64,000 nt of DNA from JAJECS01 sp965262745 (GCA_965262745.1 OZ253558.1:2852001-2916000); one strand, 5' to 3'; positions 20,768 through 30,043 are shown, counted from the stretch's first letter. Notes: generated from the sequence alone by a model not told the origin. A program made the numbers and translations.

Positions 20768-22102
20768 CTAGAGTGACCGCTCGGCAGTTTCCTCGAATCG
20801 GCCATGCGAGCGCACGAATCGCAGGTCGAGTTCGCCGACCGGCCCATTGCGTTGCTTGGCAATGGTCAGGCGGAGGTCCACCGGCCGTCCGATCGCCTCG
20901 TCGTCGCGATTGGGTTCATGCAGGAAGACTACGACGTCCGCGTCCTGCTCGATGGATCCGCTCTCGCGGAGGTCCGAGAGCCGGGGCGTGGGGTTCGGCC
21001 GCTGCTCGACGGCCCGCGAGAGCTGCGCGCAGGCCACGACGGGGATGTTGAGCTCACGGGCGAGCGATTTGAGGGAGCGGGTGATCTCGGTGATCTCTTG
21101 CACCCGGTTGTCGCGGTACGTCCCAGAACTCATGAGTTGCAGATAGTCGATGATGAGCAGCCCGATCGTGTGCTCCATGTGCATCCGGCGCGCCTTGCCC
21201 CGCAGCTCCAGCACTGTCAGCGACGGCGAATCGTCGATGAGGATGGGGTACTCGGCGAGTTCGGCCATCGCGGCCACGGTCTTTTGAAGCTGCTCCTGGT
21301 CAAGTTCGCCGTCGCGGATGCGCATGGAGTCGATGCGGGCGCGGTTGCCCACGATCCGCTGCGCCAGCTGATGCCCCGGCATCTCCATGGCGAAGAAGCC
21401 GACCGGGATGTCGTTGTGCATGGCCGCGTGCAGCGCCATGTGCAGGGCGAAGGCAGTCTTCCCCATTCCCGGTCGAGCGGCCAGGATGATCAGGTCGGAG
21501 CGCTGGAGCCCGCCCGTCAGCTGGTCGAGGTGGTTGATGCCGGTGGCCACGCCGCTGAGGACACCGCGATGTTTCATCCGGAACATGAGCTGCTCTTCGA
21601 AGACGTGCAGAACCTCGCGCAGCAGCTCGAAGTCGCGGGTCCGCATCTCGTTGGCGATGCCAAAGATCAGGCGTTCGGCGTCATCCAGCACGGCGTCCGG
21701 GTCGGCGCCGGCGCGATAGGCCGCGGCCACCATCTGCCCGGCCGACTGGATGATCCGCCGCAGGATGCCGGTCCGCCGAACGATGGCGGCGTAGTGCTCG
21801 ACGTGGAACGCCGTGGGCACCGCGTTGATGAGGTCGGCGATGTACGAGGGGCCGCCCGCAAGCTCCAGATGTTCGGTCCGGCGGAGCTCATCCGACACCG
21901 TCACGGAGTCCGAGCGTTCGTTGCGCGTGGCGATGTTGGTGACGGCGTCGAAGATGGCGCGATGCTGCTCGCGGTAGAAGTCGTCGCTCTGAATCTTGCC
22001 GCTGATGGCGCTCACGGCATCGGAGTCGATCAGCAGGCTGCCGAGCAACGAGCGCTCGGCGTCAAGGTCCTGGGGCGGGAGCCGCTCGATTTCGGTCGTC
22101 AC
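20768..22102 (-). CDS. dnaB: Replicative DNA helicase DnaB
   Basis: 444 residues. The N-terminal DnaB domain begins LPPQDLDAERSLLGSLLIDSDA. The RecA-like helicase domain has Walker A ARPGMGKTAFALH (about residue 205), Walker B GLLIIDYLQLM and the C-terminal arginine-finger region QLSRAVEQRPNPTPRLSDLRESGSIEQDADVV. It unwinds DNA 5'-3' ahead of the replication fork. The start is GTG. It lies downstream of rplI on the same strand, a widespread bacterial neighbourhood (rplI-dnaB), with 291 nt between them. Confidence 0.95.
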   Translation of the reverse strand: MTTEIERLPPQDLDAERSLLGSLLIDSDAVSAISGKIQSDDFYREQHRAIFDAVTNIATRNERSDSVTVSDELRRTEHLELAGGPSYIADLINAVPTAFHVEHYAAIVRRTGILRRIIQSAGQMVAAAYRAGADPDAVLDDAERLIFGIANEMRTRDFELLREVLHVFEEQLMFRMKHRGVLSGVATGINHLDQLTGGLQRSDLIILAARPGMGKTAFALHMALHAAMHNDIPVGFFAMEMPGHQLAQRIVGNRARIDSMRIRDGELDQEQLQKTVAAMAELAEYPILIDDSPSLTVLELRGKARRMHMEHTIGLLIIDYLQLMSSGTYRDNRVQEITEITRSLKSLARELNIPVVACAQLSRAVEQRPNPTPRLSDLRESGSIEQDADVVVFLHEPNRDDEAIGRPVDLRLTIAKQRNGPVGELDLRFVRSHGRFEETAERSL

Positions 22103-22393
22103 TGCAGAAACATCACGCGCTGGCGGGTCAATCGCGGCGTAGCGTTACCCACGTCAAAGGCACCTCGCCATCGCGTCATGTGCGTCCAGAGTTACCGAGG
22201 CGCAAGCGGCTTCGAATCCCCACAATTCACAGCCAAGCGACGAACGATCTGTGGAAAGCAAGAACCACGCGCGGGTGGTGTTAGCAGTTCGTCGGGTGCG
22301 CGAGCGGCCGCGGCGGTACCGATGCTCCGCCTCGTCCACAGTTACTGAAGGGAATCTGTGCGTTGCGAAAGTGACGAAGGCCGAAAACCCGCG
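22103..22393. other. Intergenic region between rplI and dnaB
   Basis: 291 nt with no convincing gene. It contains TGTGGA/TCCACA-type words (around 22248 and 22335) that resemble DnaA-box halves, but they are not full TTATCCACA matches and are not clustered. Confidence 0.5.
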
Positions 22394-22930
22394 TTAGCGC
22401 GAGAAGTCGATCTCCGGCACCTCGGAGTCGGAAGCCTCAGCTTCTTCCGCCGCTTCGGGCTCTTCCGCCGGTTCCTCGTGCTCCGTCACCTCGAGGGTGA
22501 TGGAGGCTTCGACGCCGGCCGCGATCCGAATCGGGAGCAGATAGCGGCCCAGCGAGCGAATGGGGCTGTCGATCTGAAGGCTGTGGCGGTCGATCTCGAC
22601 GCCAAGCTGATCCCGAATCGCCCCAGCGACGTCTTGGTTCGTGATCTGGCCATGCATGCGTCCTTGGCCGCCAACGACCACCGCGATGGTGATGGACTGG
22701 CCCTGGAGAACGGAGGCGATGCCTTCCGCCGCCTCACGCGCAGCCGCGTCGCGCCGATCGGTCAACTCGCGCTGAAAGTGCGTGTCGGCGAGGCGTTTGG
22801 TACTGGCGGTGACTGCCAGGCCCCTGGGCAACAGGAAATTCCGCGCGTAGCCGGCCGCCACGGCGGCGATGTCACCGATCTGGCCCAGGCTGGGCACGTC
22901 TTTGATTAGCACGACTCTTACGTTTGGCAT
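22394..22930 (-). CDS. rplI: 50S ribosomal protein L9
   Basis: 178 residues. The N-terminal L9 domain has VVLIKDVPSLGQIGDIAAVAAGYARNFLLPRGLAV, followed by the connecting helix and C-terminal domain. The last ~30 residues are an acidic Glu-rich extension ending EVPEIDFSR, longer than usual. L9 binds 23S rRNA domain V and aids frame maintenance. A TAGGCT box lies 15 nt before the ATG on the minus strand. Confidence 0.94.
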   Translation of the reverse strand: MPNVRVVLIKDVPSLGQIGDIAAVAAGYARNFLLPRGLAVTASTKRLADTHFQRELTDRRDAAAREAAEGIASVLQGQSITIAVVVGGQGRMHGQITNQDVAGAIRDQLGVEIDRHSLQIDSPIRSLGRYLLPIRIAAGVEASITLEVTEHEEPAEEPEAAEEAEASDSEVPEIDFSR

Positions 22931-22985
22931 GTCAGGACCGATCGCAGCCTATGGAGTGCGGGGTGGCCTTAATCATAAGCCGCAT

Positions 22986-24380
22986 TTACCCGCCCTGCTC
23001 ACTGAGGGACCTGAAGAACGCCGCGTTGCTCTCCGTGCGGCGCATGCGGTCGAACATGAGCTCGGTGGAGTTGGAGGCATCGTGCGAGTCGAGCGCGTTG
23101 AGCATGCGGCGCAGGCGCCAGAAGTATTTGAGTTCGTCGTCGGCAAGCATCAACTCGACGCGTCGGGTCCCCGACCGCAGAACGTCGACGGCTGGGAAGG
23201 TGCCGCGCTCGGCCAGGCGCCGGTCGAGCATGAGCTCCCAATTCCCGGTGCCTTTGAATTCCTCGTAGATCACCTCGTCCATCCGGCTGCCCGTCTCGAT
23301 GAGACACGACGCGATGATGGTGAGACTGCCGCCGTCGTCCACCTTGCGCGCGGCACCGAAGAACCCCTTCGGGGGATAGAGGGCCTGCGGCTCGATGCCG
23401 CCCGAGAGCGTGCGCCCGCTTGATGGCTGCACCAGGTTGTAGGCCCGTGTGAGCCGGGTGATGCTGTCGAGCAGAATCATCACGTCCTCGCCGCTCTCGA
23501 CCTGACGCTTGGCGCGCGCCGACGTCATCTCGGCGACGCGCGTATGACTCTGCGGCTCCTCGTCGAACGTCGAGCTGATGACCTCGGCGCCCTCGACCGT
23601 GCGCTCCCAGTCGGTAACTTCCTCAGGGCGTTCGCCGATGAGCGCCACGATGACTCGCACGTCGCTGTAGTTGTGCAGCACCGAGCGGGCAACGCGCTTC
23701 ATGAGCTCTGTCTTGCCAGCCTTGGGCGGTGAAAGAACGAGGCCGCGCTGGCCGCGCCCAATGGGAGACACGATGTCGATGACGCGGGAGGTCAGCTCGG
23801 ATTTGTCAAACTCAAGTCGGAGCTGCTCATTGGGGAAGACGGCCACGAGCTTCTCGAAGAGCGGCCGGTTGCGTACGCGCTCGGGGTCGAGGCCATTAAC
23901 GGCCACAACGCGAACCAGACCGTGATATCGGTCGCTCGGGCGAGCCGGCCGGACCTGGCCGCTGACGAGATCGCCGGTGCGCAGGCTAAAGCGGCGAATC
24001 TGCGACTGAGAGACATAGACGTCTTCGGCACTGGCCATCCAGTGCGGGTCGCGCCGGATAAATCCGTAGCCCTCGTCGACGATCTCCAGCACGCCCTCGA
24101 GAAACAGGGACCCTTCGCGCTCGTTGCGCGCCTGGACGATGAGATTGATGAGCGAATCTTTGGTCGTGTCGACCTCGCCGTTGGGCTGGATGCCAAGCTC
24201 CGTGGCCATGGCTTGAAGCTCGTCCATCGTCCGAGCCTCGAGCTCGGCCCACTCGATGCCGGGATCTTCTTGCAACTCATAGGTCCGCGGACGTCCTTGT
24301 CCGCCACCGCGGCGCCCTCGTGTGGGACGCCGGGGCCGCCGACTCGACCCGCCGCGACCGCCACCGGAGTCCATCATCAT
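22986..24380 (-). CDS. rho: Transcription termination factor Rho
   Basis: 464 residues. A Gly/Arg/Pro-rich basic N-terminus (about 1-40) is followed by a Rho N-terminal helical domain (ARTMDELQAMATELGI). Next is the RNA-binding cold-shock fold (VLEIVDEGYGFIRR), then the ATPase core with Walker A SPPKAGKTELMK, VIVALIGERPEEVTDWER and ILLDSITRLTRAYN, and the Q/R-loop SGRTLSGGIEPQALYPPK. It terminates untranslated transcripts. ATG 24380 is chosen because GGGGAGGAACTG precedes it, although an in-frame upstream start (24440) exists. Confidence 0.95.
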   Translation of the reverse strand: MMMDSGGGRGGSSRRPRRPTRGRRGGGQGRPRTYELQEDPGIEWAELEARTMDELQAMATELGIQPNGEVDTTKDSLINLIVQARNEREGSLFLEGVLEIVDEGYGFIRRDPHWMASAEDVYVSQSQIRRFSLRTGDLVSGQVRPARPSDRYHGLVRVVAVNGLDPERVRNRPLFEKLVAVFPNEQLRLEFDKSELTSRVIDIVSPIGRGQRGLVLSPPKAGKTELMKRVARSVLHNYSDVRVIVALIGERPEEVTDWERTVEGAEVISSTFDEEPQSHTRVAEMTSARAKRQVESGEDVMILLDSITRLTRAYNLVQPSSGRTLSGGIEPQALYPPKGFFGAARKVDDGGSLTIIASCLIETGSRMDEVIYEEFKGTGNWELMLDRRLAERGTFPAVDVLRSGTRRVELMLADDELKYFWRLRRMLNALDSHDASNSTELMFDRMRRTESNAAFFRSLSEQGG

Positions 24381-24810
24381 CAGTTCCTCCCCAACGCCGG
24401 CCAACGAGCCACGCTCCCGGGCGTACGGGGCGTACGCCATTCCGGGGATGGTGGCAAGGGGCGGTGATATGGCTCGCGCATGGAGTACCTACGAGGTCCA
24501 AGACGCACAGCGAACCTGTGCAAACGCGGTGAATTCGCGGGCCCGGTCCGTTGCCGGGACGCCCACCGTCAAGAATCAAGCATTGTGGGCGGGCTTCGAT
24601 CACGCTAGCACCGCGCGAAATTCGATGTCAAGAACCGGATCCGCCTGGTGAAGACCGTTATCGCGTGGGAGGGTGTCGCCGCAGAACGCCGGTTACCGAA
24701 AGTGCACGGAGAGGGGCATGACCGTAGCAGCGATGATCGAAAACCTGGCGGCGGTGCGCGGGCGCTATCGCCCTGCGTAGCCGCCCACGGCGCTCGCGGT
24801 TGCAGGTGAG
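24381..24810. other. Upstream region of rho, no gene seen
   Basis: 430 nt between rho and the repeat that carries the IS. No frame has convincing coding character. It should contain the rho promoter and leader on the minus strand, but I cannot point to a clear -35/-10 pair. Confidence 0.5.
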
Positions 24811-24854
24811 GGTAGTGGGTCACTTTGAGTCCGTCATTCCCGCGGAGGCGGGAA
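24811..24854 (+). repeat. Dispersed palindromic repeat, left part of IS target
   Basis: Begins GGTAGTGGGTCACTTTGAG and ends in the palindrome CATTCCCGCGGAGGCGGGAA. A closely similar unit without an insertion lies at 35384-35435. The continuation expected after GGGAA (TCCAGCC) is found on the other side of the IS at 25892. Confidence 0.75.
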
Positions 24855-25844
24855 GGTGGATTCACATTCCAAGTGCAACAGATGATCCCAAAACACCTCG
24901 GCGGGGGTCTGGTAGCCGAGGCACTTGCGTGGCGTGTTGTTGTAGGCCTGCACGAGCTGGGTGAACCGAGCGGCCGGGAGGCTCGCGAGATCGGTCTTGC
25001 GGGGCAGGGTGCGGCGCAGGCGCCCGATGGCGTTCTCGATGCCGCCCTTCTGCCAGGGGGCGTGGGGGTCGCAGAAGAAGGTCTGGATGCCGCGGGCGTG
25101 CAGCTGGTGGTGGCGGGCGAACTCGGTGCCGTTGTCGAAGGTGACGGTCTGGCGCCAGGGGGGCGGTAAGGGTGCGAGGAGCCGGGATAAGGCGCGGGCG
25201 ATGGGGGCAGCGGCTTTGCCGGGGGGCCGGACGGCGAGGAGCAGGCGGGAGTGGCGTTCGTGGAGGGTGAGGACGGCCTGGCCGTAGGTGCGGAAGAGCA
25301 TGAGGTCGGCCTCCCAGTGGTCGGGAGTCTGGCGGTCCGCGGCGAGGGCTGGGCGGTCGACGAGGGGACGACGGTGGGCGATAAAGGAGGCGGAGCTGCC
25401 GCCCTTGCGCCCCCGCCGGCCCCGTTTGAACTTGGCCCGCGGCAAATAGTGACGCCAGGCATAGTCCTTCGTGCGGCGGATCTGGGCGTCAATGAAGCGG
25501 TAGATGGATTCGTGGGAGATGACGGGCCGGCCGGCCTCGCGGGCCAGACGGCCGGCCACCTGCTCGGGCGACCAGCCCTGTTGGAGGCGGGTGAGGACCT
25601 GGCGGCGCAGGGTGGGATCGCGGTCGAGCCGGGGCCCGCGCCAGCGGCGCGCGCGGGCCTGCTGGTCGGCGTAGCGCGGTTGATAGCCCTGGGTGCGCGA
25701 TCCATTGCGGCTCAGCTCCCGAGCAATCGTCGATGGCGCGCGATCCAGACTTGCCGCGATTTGGCGGATCGAGGCCCCGGCGGCGTGGCGTCGGGCCACG
25801 GCACAGCGGTCTTCAATGGTGAGGTGCGAATAGCGTCGTTCCAT
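24834..25844 (-). CDS. IS30-family transposase
   Basis: 336 residues. An N-terminal helix-turn-helix (YSHLTIEDRCAVARRHAAGASIRQIAASLDRAPSTIARELSRN) is followed by the DDE catalytic core: DHWEADLM for the first Asp, TFDNGTEFARH for the second, and KGGIENAIGRLRR for the Glu. QAYNNTPRKCLGYQTPAEVF is the typical IS30 end motif. All catalytic residues are present, so it looks active. The last codons, STFPPPRE, and the stop are read through the left inverted repeat into the flanking palindromic repeat, so the C-terminus is partly supplied by the insertion site. Confidence 0.94.
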   Translation of the reverse strand: MERRYSHLTIEDRCAVARRHAAGASIRQIAASLDRAPSTIARELSRNGSRTQGYQPRYADQQARARRWRGPRLDRDPTLRRQVLTRLQQGWSPEQVAGRLAREAGRPVISHESIYRFIDAQIRRTKDYAWRHYLPRAKFKRGRRGRKGGSSASFIAHRRPLVDRPALAADRQTPDHWEADLMLFRTYGQAVLTLHERHSRLLLAVRPPGKAAAPIARALSRLLAPLPPPWRQTVTFDNGTEFARHHQLHARGIQTFFCDPHAPWQKGGIENAIGRLRRTLPRKTDLASLPAARFTQLVQAYNNTPRKCLGYQTPAEVFWDHLLHLECESTFPPPRE

Positions 25845-25886
25845 GGCAACACCCTAATGAGGTGTTGCACTTCGTTTGTGAATCTA
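24855..25886. mobile_element. IS30-family insertion sequence in a palindromic repeat
   Basis: Imperfect 21-bp terminal inverted repeats lie at 24859-24879 (GATTCACATTCCAAGTGCAAC) and 25864-25884 (reverse complement GATTCACAAACGAAGTGCAAC), differing at 4 positions. GGGAA flanks both sides (24850-24854 and 25887-25891), a possible target duplication. Removing the element restores CATTCCCGCGGAGGCGGGAATCCAGCC, matching intact copies elsewhere. Exact outer ends are uncertain by a few bases. Confidence 0.82.
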
Positions 25887-25923
25887 GGGAATCCAGCCTC
25901 CCGTCCTTAGACGACGGGCGTAG

Positions 25924-25948
25924 GGGCAACCCATGTGGTTGCCCTTTT
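25924..25948 (+). terminator. Hairpin with T-run
   Basis: GGGCAACC, loop CATGT, GGTTGCCC then TTTT. The geometry fits a Rho-independent terminator on the plus strand. No plus-strand gene lies just upstream, so it may protect coxB from read-through antisense to the IS. Confidence 0.55.
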
Positions 25949-26184
25949 GCGAACTCCCGGCGCCCGTGCCGAGCGGACGCCATGCCGCACATTTGGGGCA
26001 GAGTGGCCCACGACCCAGGTGAGAGCCCGAACCAATTCGCCGCCGCCCTCATGGTAATCTGGCGCGTCCGCCAGCTTTCTCACCTAACGCACAACTGCCA
26101 TTGGACGAACCGGTGCGCCTCGCGCGCGCCTTCATGCACGGGACGCACCTGAGGCGTAGCGCCACCGCGGCGGCGCAGCGGGTC

Positions 26185-27183
26185 ATGCGGAGGGCCGGCC
26201 TTGGCGCGGCCCTCCTACTCGCCGCCCTTGCTGTGGCGGCGTGCGGTGTGACGCCGCAAACCATCCTCGAACCCACGACCGAGGCCGCCCGCGCGTCGCA
26301 CTGGCTATTCCTGGTGGTGTTTTGGGCGGGTCTGGCCGTGTTCATCGTTGTCGAGGGCATGCTGCTCTATACGATCGTGCGCTTTCGCCGCCGGTGCGGC
26401 GACACGCTGCCGCCCCAGACCCACGGCAACCTCAAACTCGAGATTGGGTGGACCATCGCGCCCACCGTGTTGGTCGTCCTCCTGGCGGCGCTGACGGTGC
26501 CGGTGATCTTTGCCAATGCCCAGGAGCCCGAGGATGACGCCCTGCGGGTGGAGGCGATCGGACACCAGTGGTGGTTCGAGTTCAATTACCCGGATATAGG
26601 CGTCGTGACGGCGAACGAGCTGCACTTACCGGTTGGCAAGCCCGCCGCGATCATCGTCAAGAGCGAGGACGTGCTGCACAGCTTCTGGGTGCCGGCCTTG
26701 CGGGGCAAGGTCGACATGGTGCCCGGCCGCACGAGCGTGGTCCGGATCCTGCCGGAACAGACCGGCACCTTCCCGGGCCAGTGCGCGGAATTCTGCGGGA
26801 CGGCCCACGCGCTGATGCGCTTCACGGTCGTGGTGGAAGAGGCGGCGGCGTTCGATGCGTGGGCGGCCCAACAGCTCACCGACCGAGTCCCCCCGACCAC
26901 CGAGCTCGCGCAGGCCGGCGAAGCTCTACTTACGCCGGCCGGCTGCACGCTGTGCCACACGATCCGCGGCGTGAGCGAGATCGGCACCATCGGGCCGGAC
27001 CTCACGCACATCGGGAGCCGCGGGCACATTGCGGCCAACATGATGGACATGTCGCTTGCGAACTTGGAGCATTGGCTCCGCGATCCAGAGGGCATGAAGC
27101 CCGGCAATCTCATGAACCTGCCGCGTGAGCTCACCGAGGACGAGATCGAGGCGCTCACCAAATATCTGATGGGTCTCAAGTGA
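26185..27183 (+). CDS. coxB: Cytochrome c oxidase subunit II with fused cytochrome c domain
   Basis: About 332 residues from ATG 26185, with a lipoprotein signal (MRRAGLGAALLLAALAVAAC). Two transmembrane helices follow, then the cupredoxin domain with GHQWWFEFNYP and the CuA site (VLHSFWVPAL ... CAEFCGTAHALM). A C-terminal class I cytochrome c domain has CTLCH and axial Met candidates in GMKPGNLMNL. This is the caa3 layout: electrons pass from the fused cytochrome through CuA to subunit I. Upstream in-frame TTG 26101 and ATG 26134 are alternative starts. The lipobox argues for 26185. It leads the cox cluster. Confidence 0.93.
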   Translation: MRRAGLGAALLLAALAVAACGVTPQTILEPTTEAARASHWLFLVVFWAGLAVFIVVEGMLLYTIVRFRRRCGDTLPPQTHGNLKLEIGWTIAPTVLVVLLAALTVPVIFANAQEPEDDALRVEAIGHQWWFEFNYPDIGVVTANELHLPVGKPAAIIVKSEDVLHSFWVPALRGKVDMVPGRTSVVRILPEQTGTFPGQCAEFCGTAHALMRFTVVVEEAAAFDAWAAQQLTDRVPPTTELAQAGEALLTPAGCTLCHTIRGVSEIGTIGPDLTHIGSRGHIAANMMDMSLANLEHWLRDPEGMKPGNLMNLPRELTEDEIEALTKYLMGLK

Positions 27184-27229
27184 TAGGGTGCGGCCGAATC
27201 GCGGCGGCGCCCCCGCGGAGCATGTCCTG

Positions 27230-29068
27230 ATGGCCACGACCACGATCAGCGTTCGGCCGAACACCTACGCCGGCACGGCGTGGAGCTGGATGACCACGGT
27301 CGACCACAAGCGCATCGCGGTGCTCTATTTCGTGACCGCCCTAGCGTTCCTGGGATTGGGCGGCGTGGAGGCGCTGCTCATTCGGTTGCAGCTCTCGCGT
27401 CCGGAGGCCGGACTCATCGATCCCGATCGCTTTGCCGAGCTTTTCACCATGCACGGCACCACGATGGTCTTCCTGGCGCTGATGCCCCTCTCGGCGGCCT
27501 TCTTCAACCTCCTGGTGCCGCTCATGATCGGTGCGCGCGACGTGGCCTTCCCGCGGTTGAACGCGCTCAGCTACTGGGTCTATCTGTTCGGCGGAATCTT
27601 CTTGAACATCAGCTTCATCGCCGGCGGCGCCCCGGCGGCGGGCTGGTTTGGTTACGCGCCGCTGACTGCCCTCGAGTTTGCCGACACGCACGCGATCGAC
27701 TTTTGGGCGCTCGGGCTGCAGATCCTCGGCGTCTCGTCGATCTTGGCTTCCATCAACTTCATCGTCACGATCATCAACCTGCGGGCGCCCGGCATGACCT
27801 TCAACCGGATGCCCATGTTCGTCTGGATGACGCTGATCACCGGCTTCCTCATCATCTTTGCCTTTCCCGTCATCACCATCGGCCTGGTGCTGGTGCTGTT
27901 TGACCGCTACCTGGGAACCAGCTTCTTCCTCTACGGAGGCGGCGGTGACCCGGTGCTGTGGCAGCACCTGTTCTGGGTCTTCGGCCATCCCGAGGTCTAC
28001 ATCCTGATCCTGCCGGCCATGGGCATCGTGTCCGACGTGTTGCCCACGTTCTCGCGCAAGCCGCTGTTTGGCTACGCGGTCGTGGCCTACTCCGGGGCGG
28101 CGATCGCGCTGGTGGGATTTGGCGTGTGGACGCACCACATGTTCACCGTCGGCCTGGGACCCGTGGCCGATACCGCCTTTGCGATCTCCACCATGGCGGT
28201 CGCGGTCCCAACCGGCGTCAAGATCTTCAACTGGATTGCCACGCTCTGGGGCGGCTCCATCAGCTTGCGATCGCCGATGCTGTTCGCCATTGGCTTCATC
28301 GCCATGTTCATCATCGGCGGCCTCACCGGCGTCAGTCTCGGCTCGCCGCCGGTGGACACCCAGGTTCAGGACACCTACTACGTGGTGGCCCACCTGCACT
28401 ACGTGCTGTTCGGCGGCACGGTGTTTGGGCTATTCGCCGGCATCTACTACTGGTTCCCCAAGCTGACCGGGCGCATGCTGAGCGACGGCTGGGGCAAGGT
28501 TCACTTCTGGCTGATGCTGATCGGATTCAACCTGGCGTTCGGGCCTCAGCACCAGCTGGGCATCGATGGCATGCCCCGACGCATTCACACCTACGGCTCC
28601 GACATGGGCTGGGACTTATGGAACATGATGTCGACCGTGGGCGCCTGGGTCATCGCGCTGTCGATATTTATCTTTGCGGTGAACGCCATTCGTTCATTGC
28701 GCAGCGGCCGTGACGCCGGGCCGGACCCGTGGGACGGCGGCACGCTCGAATGGTCGATCTCGTCGCCGCCGCCGGTCTACAACTTTGCCGAGGTGCCCGT
28801 GGTGAGCAGCCGCTACCCCGTCTGGCAGGCCAAGCATGGCGGCGGCCACACCGGCGCGGTCGTAGCCGAGCCGCCCGCGGCCGAGACGGCGCATGACGAT
28901 GAGGAGCCGCACATCCACATGCCCAACCCGTCGTACTGGCCCATCCTGGTGGCCGCCGGCATGGTGCTCGCGGCGTGCGGGTTGATCTTCCACCAGGTGT
29001 TCCTGTTGATCGGCGCGTTGATCTTTGGCATTTCCCTCATCGGCTGGCTCGAGGAGCCGCCCGGATGA
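27230..29068 (+). CDS. coxA: Cytochrome c oxidase subunit I
   Basis: 612 residues, a heme-copper oxidase A-type catalytic subunit with 12 core helices. The low-spin heme ligand is in MHGTTMVFL. The CuB His and cross-linked Tyr are in WVFGHPEVYILILP, THHMFTVG gives the other two CuB ligands, and VVAHLHYVLFGG the heme a3 and a ligands. The GHPEVY Tyr marks the A family. After the core there is a ~120-residue extension with two extra hydrophobic helices (PSYWPILVAAGMVLAACG...LLIGALIFGISLIGW), as in some subunit I-IV style fusions. ATG 27230 is chosen over upstream starts. Confidence 0.96.
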   Translation: MATTTISVRPNTYAGTAWSWMTTVDHKRIAVLYFVTALAFLGLGGVEALLIRLQLSRPEAGLIDPDRFAELFTMHGTTMVFLALMPLSAAFFNLLVPLMIGARDVAFPRLNALSYWVYLFGGIFLNISFIAGGAPAAGWFGYAPLTALEFADTHAIDFWALGLQILGVSSILASINFIVTIINLRAPGMTFNRMPMFVWMTLITGFLIIFAFPVITIGLVLVLFDRYLGTSFFLYGGGGDPVLWQHLFWVFGHPEVYILILPAMGIVSDVLPTFSRKPLFGYAVVAYSGAAIALVGFGVWTHHMFTVGLGPVADTAFAISTMAVAVPTGVKIFNWIATLWGGSISLRSPMLFAIGFIAMFIIGGLTGVSLGSPPVDTQVQDTYYVVAHLHYVLFGGTVFGLFAGIYYWFPKLTGRMLSDGWGKVHFWLMLIGFNLAFGPQHQLGIDGMPRRIHTYGSDMGWDLWNMMSTVGAWVIALSIFIFAVNAIRSLRSGRDAGPDPWDGGTLEWSISSPPPVYNFAEVPVVSSRYPVWQAKHGGGHTGAVVAEPPAAETAHDDEEPHIHMPNPSYWPILVAAGMVLAACGLIFHQVFLLIGALIFGISLIGWLEEPPG

Positions 29069-29682
29069 GCGCCGACGCCCACGCCCACGAGGATCACCCC
29101 ACGTCGACCGGCCTCGACAGCCGAAAGGTCGCCATGTGGGCCTTCCTGGGCTCCGAGACGATGTTCTTCGGCAGCATGATCCTGGTCATGCTGATCAACA
29201 AGCACAACACCTTGGGAGTCGTGCTGGGTCACGGCGAGCACGAAACCGAGGCGGGCCAGTCAATGCTGGACCTCGCGCTCACGTCCTTCACCACGTTCGT
29301 GCTGCTCACCAGCAGCCTGGCGATGGTGCTGTCGCTGGCCGCGTTTCGGAATCGAAGCCTGAACTGGGGGCGCTTCTGGTTGTTGGTGGTGGTCGCGTTC
29401 GGCGCCATCTTCCTGGGCGGCCAGGTGTACGAGTTCACCTCGTTCGTGCGCGAGGGTTTGACGCCATCCACCAATCTATTCGCCGCGTCGTTCTACATGC
29501 TGGTGGGTTTTCACGGCTCGCACGTCGCGATCGGCCTGCTGTGGCTGCTCGCAGTCGTGTACTACTCCTATCGCGGCAGGTATCAGACCGGTGACACCTG
29601 GGGCGTCGAGATGGTCGGCCTGTATTGGCACTTCGTGGACCTGGTGTGGGTGGCAATCTTCACCTTGATCTACCTCATCTAA
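29065..29682 (+). CDS. coxC: Cytochrome c oxidase subunit III
   Basis: 205 residues with five predicted transmembrane helices. Family markers are KVAMWAFLGSETMFFGSMI, GGQVYEFTSF, SFYMLVGFHGSHVAIGLLWLL and VEMVGLYWHFVDLVWVAIFTLIYL. It stabilises the oxidase core and its proton uptake. It is the short bacterial form lacking the first two helices. ATG overlaps the coxA stop (ATGA). Confidence 0.94.
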   Translation: MSADAHAHEDHPTSTGLDSRKVAMWAFLGSETMFFGSMILVMLINKHNTLGVVLGHGEHETEAGQSMLDLALTSFTTFVLLTSSLAMVLSLAAFRNRSLNWGRFWLLVVVAFGAIFLGGQVYEFTSFVREGLTPSTNLFAASFYMLVGFHGSHVAIGLLWLLAVVYYSYRGRYQTGDTWGVEMVGLYWHFVDLVWVAIFTLIYLI

Positions 29683-29698
29683 ACCGAGTGTTGAAGCG

Positions 29699-30043
29699 AT
29701 GACAGCCGAGCATTCCAGCGACGCCCACTCCGCCGCGGAGCACGACGAGCACCACGGCTACATCCACTACGTGGTTGTGGGGGTCATTCTTACCGCGATC
29801 ACCGTCGTGGAGATCATGATTCCCAGTGTTGAGGCCATCCGAAACGCCCTCGGCACGGTGTGGACGACGGCGACGTTGCTCATCCTGTCGTTCGTCAAGG
29901 GCGCCGGCGTGGTCATGTACTACATGCACCTTCGCCAGGACGACCGGCTCTTCACCGCGCTTTTCATGTTCCCGTTCCTGATCGCGAGCACGATTGTCGT
30001 CATTCTGTTCCTCTTCTGGACGCTAACCGGCTTGAGCGCCTAG
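29699..30043 (+). CDS. Cytochrome c oxidase subunit IV-type small membrane protein
   Basis: 114 residues with a His/Glu-rich N-terminus and three hydrophobic helices. The segment LSFVKGAGVVMYYMHLRQDDRLFTALF is the hallmark of the prokaryotic subunit IV (COX4_pro) family. It follows coxC by 16 nt and completes the oxidase operon. Confidence 0.9.
   Translation: MTAEHSSDAHSAAEHDEHHGYIHYVVVGVILTAITVVEIMIPSVEAIRNALGTVWTTATLLILSFVKGAGVVMYYMHLRQDDRLFTALFMFPFLIASTIVVILFLFWTLTGLSA

Noticed and set aside
22103..22393. Possible replication origin between rplI and dnaB
   Set aside because: A few TCCACA-like words occur, but no clustered full DnaA boxes, no dnaA or dnaN, and no AT-rich unwinding region.
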